Assembly: GCA_016712345.1 (NCBI GenBank)
Contig: JADJRH010000011.1
Location: 1,488,001 to 1,552,000 of the forward strand
Origin: Polyangiaceae bacterium
GTDB taxonomy: Bacteria; Myxococcota_A; Polyangia; Polyangiales; Polyangiaceae
DNA length: 64,000 bases
Reading direction: 5' to 3'
Shown here: in pieces, positions 15,146 to 23,837 of the stretch
Numbering within the stretch: position 1 is the first letter of the stretch
How the letters are laid out: each line of letters begins with the position of its first letter
Translations under genes and position numbers: made by a program
Notes under the pieces: model-generated
Seen by the model: the letters and a program-made list of their open reading frames with translations, nothing else
What the model was told of the DNA's origin: nothing
Database searches by the model: none

Positions 15146-17679
15146 ACCACGGGCCCATTGTCGTCAAACTCTTCAGGCTCCTCGTTCATGGTGTCCAAGT
15201 TGGTCCCCTTGGAGCCGAACAACGAGCCAGGCATGCTCACTTGGCATTTGCCCGGCGGAACCAGAGCAAAATAGCGCCCCGCCGAGTCGGTTTCCACTTG
15301 TTGGATGGCACCGTCACTCGCCTTGACGACCACTTTGCGACCCGGAACGGGCTTGCCGTCTTGGTCCCTCACAACGCCCGTGATATGATGGGAAGTATAG
15401 GTGTCACTCTCCCCCTCTTTTACAGGGCCGCAGTTGATCTTGACCCATGGTCCACCCAGGATTTCTACGTCGTCGTCGGTGGAGTGAATGAAGATTCGGC
15501 CCTTGGCCTCCATGGTAATGTTGGGGCCGTCCAAGGTGATGCTCGCTTCTCCTGTGGTGAACTGGATGCGACGATCGACCATGACGATCTGGGTGGGTGG
15601 AATTGGCGAGCCTTCTTTTCCCGCGCCGCCGCCTGGACTTCCATGTTGCACCATTGTGGTGCGGTGTTCAACCCCCACCAAGCGAGCGTCGAGCGCGCCG
15701 ATGGTCGCGGTGCGGTCATTTCCAACAGAAATGGACTGATTGTGCCCTATGGCCATGGATTCATCGTGTTTGACAAGCTTTTCAAGATCCTTTTCGGCCT
15801 GCATGTACACAAGCTCTCGGCCACGTGCGTCTTCAAACATGATCTCGTTGAAACCGCCCGAGCCGGGGGTGGTATCGCTCTTCCACGTGCTGCGCGTTTT
15901 GTTGGCGGGCAAGTCATAGGGAGGACGGGTGGCGCTGTTGTAAAGCCGTCCAACCACCACAGGCTGATCGGGATCGCCTTCAAGAAACGCGACAATCACT
16001 TCATGCCCCACGCGGGGGATAGCGATCATCCCGTATCCTCCGCCGGCCCACCCATGACTCACCCGCATCCAGCAGGAGCTGTTGTCGTCGTAATCGCCTT
16101 CACGATCCCAGTGGAATTGAACCCGGACGCGTCCGGTTTCGTCGGTGTAAATCTCCTCGCCCTTGGGCCCTACCACAATGGCGCTTTGCATACCCTGAAT
16201 GGTTGGGCGAGGGGTGCGGAGCGACGGACGATAGGCAGCATCGGCGAAAACGCCTTCCGCAGACATGCTCCACGCGTCGCCGGGGGTGCCCTCCACCATG
16301 AACGACGTGATAAGAAGCTTTCGACCGGGGCCCAGCTCGCGGTGGGGATGATTTTCGATGGAGCACACGGTGCCGGGTGCAAGGTCAATCGCGTTGGTGT
16401 CAAATTGGACCCGCTTGCGGCCGGTGCGAATGGACTCCGTTGTGACGACAGCCCGGAGCGTTCCGTGCTTTTCGTCGGCGCGCGCGGCGCCCTTGTCGTC
16501 CCCGAACAGCCGCCCCACGGCACCGGCCAACAGACCCGCCGCTTTGCCGGCCAATCCGCCAAGAGCCTTGCCAGCAAGGTCGCCCGCGAGGTTGCCCACT
16601 ACATCACCCGCTTTACCGGCGACCTTTCCAATTTGTTCTTGGACAACGTTCTGAACCTTGCCACCCACAACTTGAGACACTTTGTTTGCGGCGGCCTGCC
16701 CGACCTTTGCCCCGAGACTGCCGCTCACGGCCGCGTCCGCGAGTCCCTTGGCGGCGGCGGCCCCAGGAATAGCCGAAGTGAGGTCGGCCACCGCGGCATT
16801 GGCCATGGATCCGAGGGCGCCCCCCAGTGGAATTGCCGGTAGTCCCCCCGGAAGGTGCGCCGGCACAGCCTTTTCTACCAAAAATGAGGATGGTGCATAA
16901 TGGTATTGTTCGAGACGCTCCTCAATGTTTTTGGGGGGCTCTGAAGAGCCGAACAGCTTGTACGTGGGGCTTCGACGAAAATCGAAGTCGCGGAGGGTAA
17001 CTTTGCCGGGGCGCACGTCATGGCTGATCACAAGCCCGGTGGCGTGATCATAGGTGTAGGGCTCGTTCGGCTGGTCAATGAAACGCAGTGGGCCGGCCTC
17101 GCGAATGGGCCCCGCCTGAGGAGCATCCGCCAATACAAGGACTGTCCCTTTCTTCGGTTCTTCTGCGAAAAAGAACGAGATGCCCGCCTCTTCTAAAAGG
17201 CGAGAGATAAAGTCGTAGTCGCTTTCACCGTATTGCGTCCGCAGCTCCAGCCGCGGATAACTCGGCCGATCGAGCCGCATTTCGTGCTCGATTTGCCACT
17301 CCGTGAGAAGCTTTTCGACCATGTCGGGGATTGTTTGGTGCTGGAAAAGGCGGTTGTTGCGACGCTGGGTGAGGAGCCACAGACGCGGCACAATCTGAAG
17401 TTGGTACGTGGAAAGGCCCGACGTTTCTACCCGCTGCTGGTGCATGTTGGCGCAGATGCCGTCGAGCTTCCGCGTTCCGAGAAGCCAAGCGTGGGCCACG
17501 CCGCTTTGAATGTGGAGCCCGGCGGGTTTGCCGACAATTGCCTCAAGGTCGAGGTCATCGTTGGGCGATCGGGCCCAAATGCTCAGGCTGAAGAGCGCAC
17601 TCATGCTTTGATGCAGCGCAAAGCGCCGCACGCTCAAGGTGTCTTCTCCCGATTCGAACCAAAGACTCAAAGCAGGCAC
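15142..17679 (-). CDS. vgrG: T6SS spike protein VgrG (TssI) with Ala/Gly-rich insert
   Basis: 845 residues from the GTG at 17679, which has GGGAGG upstream and gives VPALSLWFESGEDTLSVRRF, the usual VgrG start. Domain order: gp27-like base (QHQTIPDMVEKLLTEWQIEHEMRL, YGESDYDFISRLLEEAGISFFF), gp5-like OB fold (GRVRVQFHWDREG, SCWMRVSHGWAGGGYGMIAIPRVGHEVIVAFLEGDPDQPVVVGRLYN is spread over 15890-16130), a beta-needle, and a C-terminal carboxypeptidase-regulatory-like domain (GKPVPGRKVVVKASDG) at about 15240-15400. An insert of about 125 residues, made of Ala/Gly/Val repeats, interrupts the base domain at about 16490-16870. It heads the minus-strand effector operon. Confidence 0.93.
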   Translation of the reverse strand: MPALSLWFESGEDTLSVRRFALHQSMSALFSLSIWARSPNDDLDLEAIVGKPAGLHIQSGVAHAWLLGTRKLDGICANMHQQRVETSGLSTYQLQIVPRLWLLTQRRNNRLFQHQTIPDMVEKLLTEWQIEHEMRLDRPSYPRLELRTQYGESDYDFISRLLEEAGISFFFAEEPKKGTVLVLADAPQAGPIREAGPLRFIDQPNEPYTYDHATGLVISHDVRPGKVTLRDFDFRRSPTYKLFGSSEPPKNIEERLEQYHYAPSSFLVEKAVPAHLPGGLPAIPLGGALGSMANAAVADLTSAIPGAAAAKGLADAAVSGSLGAKVGQAAANKVSQVVGGKVQNVVQEQIGKVAGKAGDVVGNLAGDLAGKALGGLAGKAAGLLAGAVGRLFGDDKGAARADEKHGTLRAVVTTESIRTGRKRVQFDTNAIDLAPGTVCSIENHPHRELGPGRKLLITSFMVEGTPGDAWSMSAEGVFADAAYRPSLRTPRPTIQGMQSAIVVGPKGEEIYTDETGRVRVQFHWDREGDYDDNSSCWMRVSHGWAGGGYGMIAIPRVGHEVIVAFLEGDPDQPVVVGRLYNSATRPPYDLPANKTRSTWKSDTTPGSGGFNEIMFEDARGRELVYMQAEKDLEKLVKHDESMAIGHNQSISVGNDRTATIGALDARLVGVEHRTTMVQHGSPGGGAGKEGSPIPPTQIVMVDRRIQFTTGEASITLDGPNITMEAKGRIFIHSTDDDVEILGGPWVKINCGPVKEGESDTYTSHHITGVVRDQDGKPVPGRKVVVKASDGAIQQVETDSAGRYFALVPPGKCQVSMPGSLFGSKGTNLDTMNEEPEEFDDNGPVV

Positions 17680-18077
17680 ATGGGCCTCCCGCGTTTGTCC
17701 CCCCAACCCCATCGCATCGACGTGAACATACCTGCACTCTCCGAAGAACAAAAGGGATATTTGCAACGCACGACGCTTTTTTTCTTACGCAGCCGGCCGC
17801 GCCTCTTGGGTGCAGGTTCTGGCGTCCACGCGCACGTCCCTCTGATTTTCAGGGCATTTCAAAAAGCGCATGGCTTCGAACGACCAACGGGTGAGTGCTT
17901 TTGTACGCGGGGCTTGTTTGTGTCCCAGTCGCCACGCAAACGCATGGGTAGAGCGGGTCGCCGCCATCTCCTCGCGAAACGCCTCCACCGCCTCCCCAGG
18001 TTTGGTATGCGTTGCGTGGCTTGGGGGGTGGGTTGAACCTGGGGGCTCGGCACGCCGCGCTTCATCCCCCAACCTGG
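17680..18077. other. Intergenic gap upstream of vgrG
   Basis: No credible gene is seen in this 398-bp gap. Open frames here are short and unlike known proteins. It must contain the vgrG operon promoter. Near 18030-18075 there is G-run/C-run sequence (cctgggggctcgg to cccccaacctgg) that might fold as the terminator of the nucleotidyltransferase gene, but the pairing is imperfect. Confidence 0.35.
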
Positions 18078-18728
18078 TTACGACCCAAAGCGATCGAACG
18101 CCTGCGGAACTTCGCGCTCGAAAAAGGCTTTCACTTCGGCCCAATGCCCTTCTGTCAGGCCCAAAGGAAGAGAAACATCCCGCTCCGCGTCGGCGAAATA
18201 GGTAAGCGAACGAAACACGTGGTAGGCGTTCGCTTCGGCCAAACCGAACTTCGCAACGTAGTCGTTCATCACCGAATCGAGCGAAACAGAGCACCTCGTC
18301 AGGATCTCATGCAAATCCCAAAAGTCGCGACGCAAGCCACGCTTTGCTATGGCTGACATTTTCATCACGGCAAGGTCACGAAGACCGGCCACCGGGCAAC
18401 CCTCCGGGCCGGATTGAAGGGGCTCCAATAACGGGTATGGGTAGCGGACCAGATCTACCGGGCCGTCGGCGGTGCGTATGCGTAAGGTCACATCTGTCTC
18501 GGCGACAATCTCCGCATCGGGAAATACGCGCAAGAACGCAGCTCGCACAGTCGACAGCCCGGCATCCGACGCCTCGGTAAACAGGTCGAGGTCGAGTGAA
18601 GTTCGATGACCGAGGTGATGGCCGATTGCGGCGCCGCCCACCAAGTACAGTCGAGTAGGCAACGGCGTGGCCATCAAGCGGGCCAGGGTGCGCCGCTGCC
18701 CCGCCGGAAGTCCGGTTCGGTCGGCCAT
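18078..18728 (-). CDS. Nucleotidyltransferase of the AbiEii/AbiGii toxin family
   Basis: 216 residues. LYLVGGAAIGHHLGHRTSLDLDLFTE near residues 27-52 is the nucleotidyltransferase signature: a GG pair followed by TSxDLDL, here with the metal-binding aspartates in SLDLDLF. The later block LAVMKMSAIAKRGLRRDFWDLHEI is also typical of the AbiEii family. These enzymes act as toxins in type IV systems against phage by modifying tRNA or other targets. The gene overlaps the upstream DUF6922 gene by 55 bp, so the two are co-transcribed and probably form one functional unit. No frameshift is seen. A fused relic of this pair occurs at 40971-41078. Confidence 0.88.
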   Translation of the reverse strand: MADRTGLPAGQRRTLARLMATPLPTRLYLVGGAAIGHHLGHRTSLDLDLFTEASDAGLSTVRAAFLRVFPDAEIVAETDVTLRIRTADGPVDLVRYPYPLLEPLQSGPEGCPVAGLRDLAVMKMSAIAKRGLRRDFWDLHEILTRCSVSLDSVMNDYVAKFGLAEANAYHVFRSLTYFADAERDVSLPLGLTEGHWAEVKAFFEREVPQAFDRFGS

Positions 18729-18976
18729 GTTTCCTCCGCTGCAATGAAGAAAGCGCGCCAGAAGGACAGCGTGCGCGGCGACAGTTCGGGACTTGGACCA
18801 CTCAGAAAGTATTGATGCACACGTTCACGACCGTAGAGACGAAGCAGCCAGTGCACATCGTTCAGGCGGCCGTGCTCAAGCACCCGTGTCAGAACGGTGT
18901 GGGCGTCGCGCTGGAGGTCGATTTGTTGTGGATCCATGTCCCAAAACAGCCATGCGAGATCGTTTGGAACCGCCAT
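18674..18976 (-). CDS. DUF6922-type partner protein of the nucleotidyltransferase
   Basis: 100 residues from an ATG at 18976. LAWLFWDMDPQQIDLQRDAHTVLTRVLEHGRLND followed by HWLLRLYGRERVHQYFLSG is the standard text of the small helical protein found directly before AbiEii-type genes. Its role is unproven; by position it would be an antitoxin or accessory. The stop lies inside the nucleotidyltransferase gene (55-bp overlap), so translation may be coupled. The first 40 residues are the part preserved in the relic at 41022-41078. Confidence 0.8.
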   Translation of the reverse strand: MAVPNDLAWLFWDMDPQQIDLQRDAHTVLTRVLEHGRLNDVHWLLRLYGRERVHQYFLSGPSPELSPRTLSFWRAFFIAAEETWPTEPDFRRGSGAPWPA

Positions 18977-19300
18977 GGCGCAAGCCTATCATAAACGGAA
19001 CCTGCAAGGCACACGTTTTTGGACCCACGAAACCGGTTCCGGTAGCCGCCAGAGTCCAACACTACGTGAATCGGCGGGCGCGCTCTTCGGGACGAGGCGC
19101 GAGCGCCGCGGGCGTGCAGATGCGAGTACGCCCGCGCGCTTACGGTGTGAAAGCGTGGGCGCCGCACTTCGAGCGTGCATTCCGGCACGAAACGCGGTAT
19201 TCGTGGAGCAGAGGCCCGAATACAACCCGCCCCCGATCGCAGGTTCGCCGCAGAAACGCTCAACAAAAACGCCAGCCGCAACGACTGAAACGGAGGACAC
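18977..19300. other. Intergenic gap, divergent promoters expected
   Basis: This 324-bp gap separates two divergent genes. The only clear signal is a GGAGG ribosome site at about 19291-19296 serving the gene at 19301. Open frames that cross the gap are high-GC antisense frames without family resemblance. Confidence 0.4.
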
Positions 19301-19663
19301 ATGCCGACCAAAATGCAATGGATGAAGATCTGTCTTGATGGACTTGGGCTTCGATCCGCATCGAGCGAAGCCGATACACGCGGTGCGTCGTACGCCCTGG
19401 ATGACGGCTCCGGCTACACCCTGAACGCGGACGCGCCGGGCGACTGGGATAAAAAGCTTGCCGCCACATTGGAGCAGATTCTGGGGTTCTCCAACGCTTC
19501 GGGTCGCAAGCTGCTTTTGGTAAAAGGCGTCCGCGGAACCAGCGCCGACTATGCAGGTTGCTTTCAAAAGTGCAGCAGTCACCCCTCGGGCGTTGTCGCC
19601 TCAACCGACTTGTCCGCTCAAACCGTGAGTTCCCTGACGGAGTGGATCTTGCGTCAAATCTAA
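19301..19663 (+). CDS. Hypothetical small protein
   Basis: 120 residues. The ATG at 19301 follows GGAGGACAC, a strong ribosome site. The text starts MPTKMQWMKICLDGLGLRSASS and includes SYALDDGSGYTLNADAPGDWDKKLAATLEQILGFSNAS, then KLLLVKGVRGTSADYAGCFQKC. It resembles a small soluble alpha/beta protein with no signal peptide. No family is recognised. It stands alone between the AbiEii pair and the flavin oxidoreductase, transcribed toward the latter with a 110-bp gap. Confidence 0.65.
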   Translation: MPTKMQWMKICLDGLGLRSASSEADTRGASYALDDGSGYTLNADAPGDWDKKLAATLEQILGFSNASGRKLLLVKGVRGTSADYAGCFQKCSSHPSGVVASTDLSAQTVSSLTEWILRQI

Positions 19664-19773
19664 CCGGTAGGCGCGCCGCCGGGAGATCTCTGCTGTGGGT
19701 CTCCAAGGCACCGCACTCGCCATTGCCCTCTCGTCAGCTTGTGCCCTGACCGCGTTTGCGCCATCGTAGGGCC

Positions 19774-20766
19774 ATGACACCGTTTTCGGTCTTGGATCTG
19801 GCCCCCATTTTTGCCGGCAGCGACGCCGCGCAGTCCTTCGCCAACTCGCTCGACCTCGCGCGCCACGCTGAGCGGCTGGGATACCGCCGCTTCTGGCTCG
19901 CCGAGCACCACAACATGCCGGGGATCGCCAGCTCCGCCACCGCTGTGGTGATCGCCCACATCGCGGGTGGAACCTCTACGATCCGCGTCGGCGCCGGCGG
20001 GGTGATGTTGCCCAACCATTCGCCCCTGGTGATCGCGGAGCAGTTTGGCACCCTCGCGTCCCTGTTTCCAGACAGGATCGACCTTGGACTCGGTCGTGCC
20101 CCCGGTACCGACCAGGTCACCGCTCGCGCCCTCCGCCGAACCCTCGAATCGAGCGACGACGCCTTTCCGCAGGACGTTCGCGAACTTCAGGCCTACTTTC
20201 ACCCGACTCCGGGCCAGCAAGTCAATGCCGTCCCTGGGGCCGGTCTCAACGTGCCGATCTGGATTCTCGGTTCGAGCCTTTTCGGCGCGCAGCTCGCCGC
20301 GGCGTTCGGTCTCCCCTATGCCTTCGCCTCCCACTTCGCGCCTGCGATGATGGAGCAGGCAATCGCCCTCTACCGCTCTCGATTCAAGCCCTCAGCGCAG
20401 CTCGACAAGCCGTATGTGATGCTCGGCGCTACGGTGGTGGTGGCCGATACCGATGCGGAAGCGAAGTTTCTCGCGACATCCATCCAGCAGGCGGTCGTCG
20501 CTCTTCGAACGGGGCGTCCGGCGAAGATCCCAGCTCCCTCAGAGGGCTTCTACGAGCGCCTTCCGCACGCATACCGGGCGATCCTCGACGATCACCTGGC
20601 CTGTTCGTTCATCGGCTCACCCGACACTGTCCGCTCCGGGCTTCGCGCCTTCCTTGAACGCACGGGCGCCGACGAACTCATGATCGCATGCTCGGTGTTC
20701 GATCACGCCGCCCGAGTTCGCTCGCACGAGTTGGCCGCCGACGTGCGCGCCGACCTCGCGAGCTGA
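19774..20766 (+). CDS. LLM-class flavin-dependent oxidoreductase (luciferase-like, group 1)
   Basis: 330 residues from the ATG at 19774; an in-frame TTG 18 bp upstream would add only MRHRRA. The text SVLDLAPIFAGSDAAQSFANSLDLARHAERLGYRRFWLAEHHNMPGIAS is the hallmark of the MsnO8/luciferase-family group 1 proteins, and DRIDLGLGRAPGTDQ is the flavin-binding turn. These are TIM-barrel FMN-dependent monooxygenases of mostly unknown substrate. The full length matches the family. There is no obvious partner flavin reductase gene nearby. Two-thirds of the gene shows the strong third-position GC typical of the window. Confidence 0.9.
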   Translation: MTPFSVLDLAPIFAGSDAAQSFANSLDLARHAERLGYRRFWLAEHHNMPGIASSATAVVIAHIAGGTSTIRVGAGGVMLPNHSPLVIAEQFGTLASLFPDRIDLGLGRAPGTDQVTARALRRTLESSDDAFPQDVRELQAYFHPTPGQQVNAVPGAGLNVPIWILGSSLFGAQLAAAFGLPYAFASHFAPAMMEQAIALYRSRFKPSAQLDKPYVMLGATVVVADTDAEAKFLATSIQQAVVALRTGRPAKIPAPSEGFYERLPHAYRAILDDHLACSFIGSPDTVRSGLRAFLERTGADELMIACSVFDHAARVRSHELAADVRADLAS

Positions 20767-21081
20767 CTCAGGGGCGGCGCCGGTCCAATTGCGGCCAAGC
20801 ACATACGGGCGCGCTGTCGATCGGAGGGCCTCACACAACCGCGAGCGCGCCCTATCATCGGAGTAGGCGATGGCACCGGTCTTGCGCGCGTCGCAGCCAA
20901 CCCGCGAGGGCCCGCTGCGCGTTTCGGCGGAACCGCGTGGGCTGCGACATCGCGGGGACAGAGCATCGCAACAATGTCCGGGAAAGAGCTGTCCGAGCCA
21001 TGTCGCGGAGATGATGGACTGCATTTCGCTAGAAGAAAATCAGGCGACTCATCGTGCCCCACCCAAACCCAGGATCCACCC
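20767..21081. other. Intergenic gap without recognisable gene
   Basis: 315 bp between two plus-strand genes. Frames starting at 20870 and 20974 run through it, but their N-terminal parts show no family resemblance. No hairpin, repeat or strong promoter could be identified by eye. Confidence 0.4.
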
Positions 21082-21621
21082 ATGCAGCTCCCTGACGTAT
21101 TCTCCAGCTTCGGATTTTGGGAGATGCTTGGCACCTGGGTCATCGCTCTGACCATCTTCATTGAGGCGCGCGCCATCCGCCGGCAGCACGCCACCGAGTC
21201 TTTCTGGGTCATTGTGGGGAGGCGTCAAGAAGGGGAAGTTCGGAAAGCCCGCCGCGTGCTGCTCCGGGCGCACAAAGAAGGGAAGCTCAACAATGACCCT
21301 GTCGACTGGACTGAAGACGTGGTGGATGCGGCCGAGCTGACGGCGTCGCGATTCGACGAGATCGGGATTCTCCTTGAGGCGAAAGCACTCGACGAGGGCC
21401 TGCTGCTTCCTTCGTGGAGCAAGGCGATTGTGCGCTGCTATGAGGCGCTCCTTCCCTGGATCGAGCACCAGCGTATCACGCTCGACGACCCTGAACGGTG
21501 GCGCAATTTCGAAATTCTGGCCCATCGCGCTGGGAAGATCTCGGTGAGAACATCCTTCATGGCGGGCCTGAGAACGCCCGCTCCAGCCCGCGTCGCCGTC
21601 CCCGTCGTGACGTTGCGGTGA
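21082..21621 (+). CDS. DUF4760-like membrane-anchored protein
   Basis: 179 residues from the ATG at 21082 (MQLPDVFSSFGFWEMLGTWVIALTIFIEARAIRRQ). A single hydrophobic segment at about residues 11-28 is followed by a cytoplasmic helical domain (ESFWVIVGRRQEGEVRKARRVLL, DAAELTASRFDEIGILLEAKALDEGLLL, IVRCYEALLPWIEHQR), a pattern close to DUF4760 proteins. The in-frame upstream start at 20974 would place 36 unrelated residues before the membrane segment. The function is unknown. A copy of the 32-bp intergenic element lies 45 bp after the stop. Confidence 0.6.
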   Translation: MQLPDVFSSFGFWEMLGTWVIALTIFIEARAIRRQHATESFWVIVGRRQEGEVRKARRVLLRAHKEGKLNNDPVDWTEDVVDAAELTASRFDEIGILLEAKALDEGLLLPSWSKAIVRCYEALLPWIEHQRITLDDPERWRNFEILAHRAGKISVRTSFMAGLRTPAPARVAVPVVTLR

Positions 21622-21665
21622 CGCCGGCGCACTCGTCCTTCGCGTCCCGCGGTCCGTCCAATTAG

Positions 21666-21697
21666 TTCCAGCCACACTGTTCGTTCGCGCGCGTGAA
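21666..21697 (-). repeat. 32-bp intergenic element, copy A
   Basis: Minus-strand copy of a dispersed 32-bp sequence. Its first 20 bases follow the consensus TTCACKCGCGCGAACGAACA. It lies 45 bp after the DUF4760-like gene. Copies A and B share about 30 of 32 positions and flanking TTGG. Confidence 0.7.
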
Positions 21698-21819
21698 TGA
21701 CGGGAGGCCTCGCGCTCTTCGCTCCTCGCGCGTGAACGGGCGCTTCCCCAGGGGCGGGCAAGAACGAATCGACCGCTTGCGACAACATCCATGTCCGATT
21801 TGCTGGTATACTGGTTCGC

Positions 21820-22782
21820 ATGCTCGTCTTCAGTCCGCGTTTTCCAACAACCATCCCATCCCACTCTCCCTCCTTGGGCCGCGCTTTGCAGGGCGCTCGC
21901 ACCGCGGTTGGGCTCGTCGCGGCTCTGGCGCTCAGCAATGCGGGCTGCTCGGACGGCGGCGGCTCGGGCAACGGAGGCGGCGGGGCCGGTGGCTCGGGCA
22001 CAACGAGTACCACTATCACGGATGCTCCGCCGGGCTGGATCCTCGCTTGGTCGGATGAGTTCAATGGAGCCGACGGCAGCGCTCCCGATCCTGTCCGATG
22101 GACCGCCGCACTGGGCGGTGATGGCTGGGGAAACGAGGAGCGGCAGTATTATACAGATGACCCGGCGAATGTTCGGATCGAGGGGGGCGCGCTGGTCATC
22201 ACGGCCACGAAGGAAGGAGCCGGCGCCCACAGCTGTTGGTATGGCACCTGTCTCTACACTTCCGCTCGGCTCTACACAAAGGGCAAACTGGAGCGCCGGC
22301 ACGGGCGCTTCGAGGCTCGTATTCAAGTCCCTTCGGGGCAGGGGATGTGGCCCGCGTTTTGGCTCTTGGGTTCCAATATTGATCTGGTGGGCTGGCCGGG
22401 CTGCGGCGAAATCGATATTATGGAACACGTCGGCAGCGAGCCTGGAATTGTTCACGGAACCCTTCACGGACCGGGGTACTCAGCGGGGGCGTCCCTGACC
22501 GATCTCTACACCCTCCCGGACGGGCAAGCGTTCAAAGATGAGAGTCACGTCTTCGCAGTGGAGTGGGAGGCCAACGTTGTCCGCTTCTACGTGGACGACA
22601 CCCTGTACCATACGCGCACCCCTGCGGATCTACCGGCCGGGGGTCAGTGGGTGTTTGAACAGCCGTTCTACATCCTGCTGAACGTGGCGGTGGGTGGCAA
22701 GTGGCCGGGTGACCCCGACGCCTCCACGGTGTTCCCTCAATCGATGAAAGTGGATTACGTGCGTCTCTACGAGAGGCCCTAA
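21820..22782 (+). CDS. GH16 family endo-beta-glucanase lipoprotein (laminarinase type)
   Basis: 320 residues. A signal peptide ends in the lipobox LSNAGC with Cys43, then a Gly-rich linker (44-60). The catalytic domain has ILAWSDEFNGADGSAPDPVRW, GRFEARIQVPSGQGMWPAFWLLG and the GH16 active site GEIDIMEHVG, with nucleophile E197, D199 and acid/base E202. The motif with Met before the second Glu fits the 1,3- or 1,3-1,4-beta-glucanase branch. It should act on the outer surface and release oligosaccharides for the transporter of the facing operon. The stop overlaps the stop of the convergent lipoprotein gene by 4 bp. No LacI palindrome lies upstream, so regulation may differ. Confidence 0.93.
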   Translation: MLVFSPRFPTTIPSHSPSLGRALQGARTAVGLVAALALSNAGCSDGGGSGNGGGGAGGSGTTSTTITDAPPGWILAWSDEFNGADGSAPDPVRWTAALGGDGWGNEERQYYTDDPANVRIEGGALVITATKEGAGAHSCWYGTCLYTSARLYTKGKLERRHGRFEARIQVPSGQGMWPAFWLLGSNIDLVGWPGCGEIDIMEHVGSEPGIVHGTLHGPGYSAGASLTDLYTLPDGQAFKDESHVFAVEWEANVVRFYVDDTLYHTRTPADLPAGGQWVFEQPFYILLNVAVGGKWPGDPDASTVFPQSMKVDYVRLYERP

Positions 22783-23837
22783 GGTGCGCACTCGCTCCAC
22801 GCGTGGAGCGGGAGCGTCAGCGCGGCGTCGGCGACGGTGAAGCCGCGATTTTGGAACATGCCATTGGTCACGTCACACGCGAGCGGGACGTCCTCCACCA
22901 GGCCGTCCCAGCCGTTGGTTGTGTATTTGTGCTCGTATTTGCCATTGGCGAGCGGCAATGTCACCTTCCACACGCCGTCTTTGTCGGTATCTTCCATGGG
23001 ATTGCAGAGGCCGCACCACTGGTTGAACGTGGACTGCACATAGACGATGTCCGCCGGGGCGAGGGTCACAGCATTCATGTCCACCTGGAACGTCACGGGA
23101 AAGAGGCAGCTTCCATCGTCCGAAGCGGCGTTTGGGTTGTAATTGGTGGCTTCAGGGTTTGTGCATCCGGGATCGGCGGCCATTTGCCATTGAATGTCGT
23201 CCACGTGGAATACAACGGGCGTAGACCCATCGGACGTGCCCGAACTCCACCCGAATCCGCCGACGACTTTGGTGTATGACGCGCCGGCGAGCTGCACGAA
23301 ATATTGGGTTGGTTGGGTGGTCAGGGTGATGTCGCCCGACTCGACGTGGAACCCGTCGACTTCTTGAATGCCGACAAGGAAGTTAACCTTTTCACCGCCG
23401 CTCTCGCCCCACGCCCAAAACGCGACCCTGGTGGCGCCCGGAGAGATCTCGCGCCCTTCTGCGGCGCCCCAGTTGCCGTCGGGATACTGCCAGTAGATGC
23501 CGGCCCAACCCTTGGCCCCGGGCTTCCATGTGATGTGATGACACAGGCCCTTTTTCTCACCGGCGCGCATTGGGCAGCTCGCGTCGTCGACGAGTGCACC
23601 TGAGGTTTCGCCGTCACCCATGTAACCGCTCGGGACGAAATAGCTGTCGACAGCGAAGGGGATCGGCGCCGGGCCGTCGGGGTTGGTGGACATGGTTGTG
23701 CCGCCGGTGCCCGCCCCGCCTGTCCCCCCCGCATTGCCGGCACCGGTTCCTTGGGTGGTTTCGTAGTTGGGCGTTTCGTTGGTGCCATGGCACCCTGCGA
23801 TCCAGACAAACGTGAATAGAGCTATTTTGAAGTTCAT
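22779..23837 (-). CDS. Surface lipoprotein with carbohydrate-binding-like modules
   Basis: 352 residues from the ATG at 23837, which overlaps the upstream stop as ATGA. The lipobox is WIAGC at residues 12-16, followed by a Gly/Thr linker. Residues about 60-200 (VDSYFVPSGYMGDGETSG, HHITWKPGAKGWAGIYWQYP, HVDDIQWQM) resemble the jelly-roll CBM11-like modules. A calcium-type motif GCTNPEATNYNPNAASDDGS separates this from a C-terminal starch-binding-like module (FQVDMNAVTLAPADIVYVQS, DGVWKVTLPL). This arrangement is common in secreted glycan-binding proteins, notably of Bacteroidetes. It is the last gene of the transporter-glycosidase operon and probably binds the polysaccharide at the surface. 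Confidence 0.82.
   Translation of the reverse strand: MNFKIALFTFVWIAGCHGTNETPNYETTQGTGAGNAGGTGGAGTGGTTMSTNPDGPAPIPFAVDSYFVPSGYMGDGETSGALVDDASCPMRAGEKKGLCHHITWKPGAKGWAGIYWQYPDGNWGAAEGREISPGATRVAFWAWGESGGEKVNFLVGIQEVDGFHVESGDITLTTQPTQYFVQLAGASYTKVVGGFGWSSGTSDGSTPVVFHVDDIQWQMAADPGCTNPEATNYNPNAASDDGSCLFPVTFQVDMNAVTLAPADIVYVQSTFNQWCGLCNPMEDTDKDGVWKVTLPLANGKYEHKYTTNGWDGLVEDVPLACDVTNGMFQNRGFTVADAALTLPLHAWSECAP

Noticed and set aside
15241..16842. 533-residue plus-strand open frame
   Set aside because: Antisense to vgrG, no start signal and no family resemblance.
21049..22467. 472-residue minus-strand open frame
   Set aside because: Antisense to the DUF4760-like and GH16 genes, which have signal peptide and catalytic motif.
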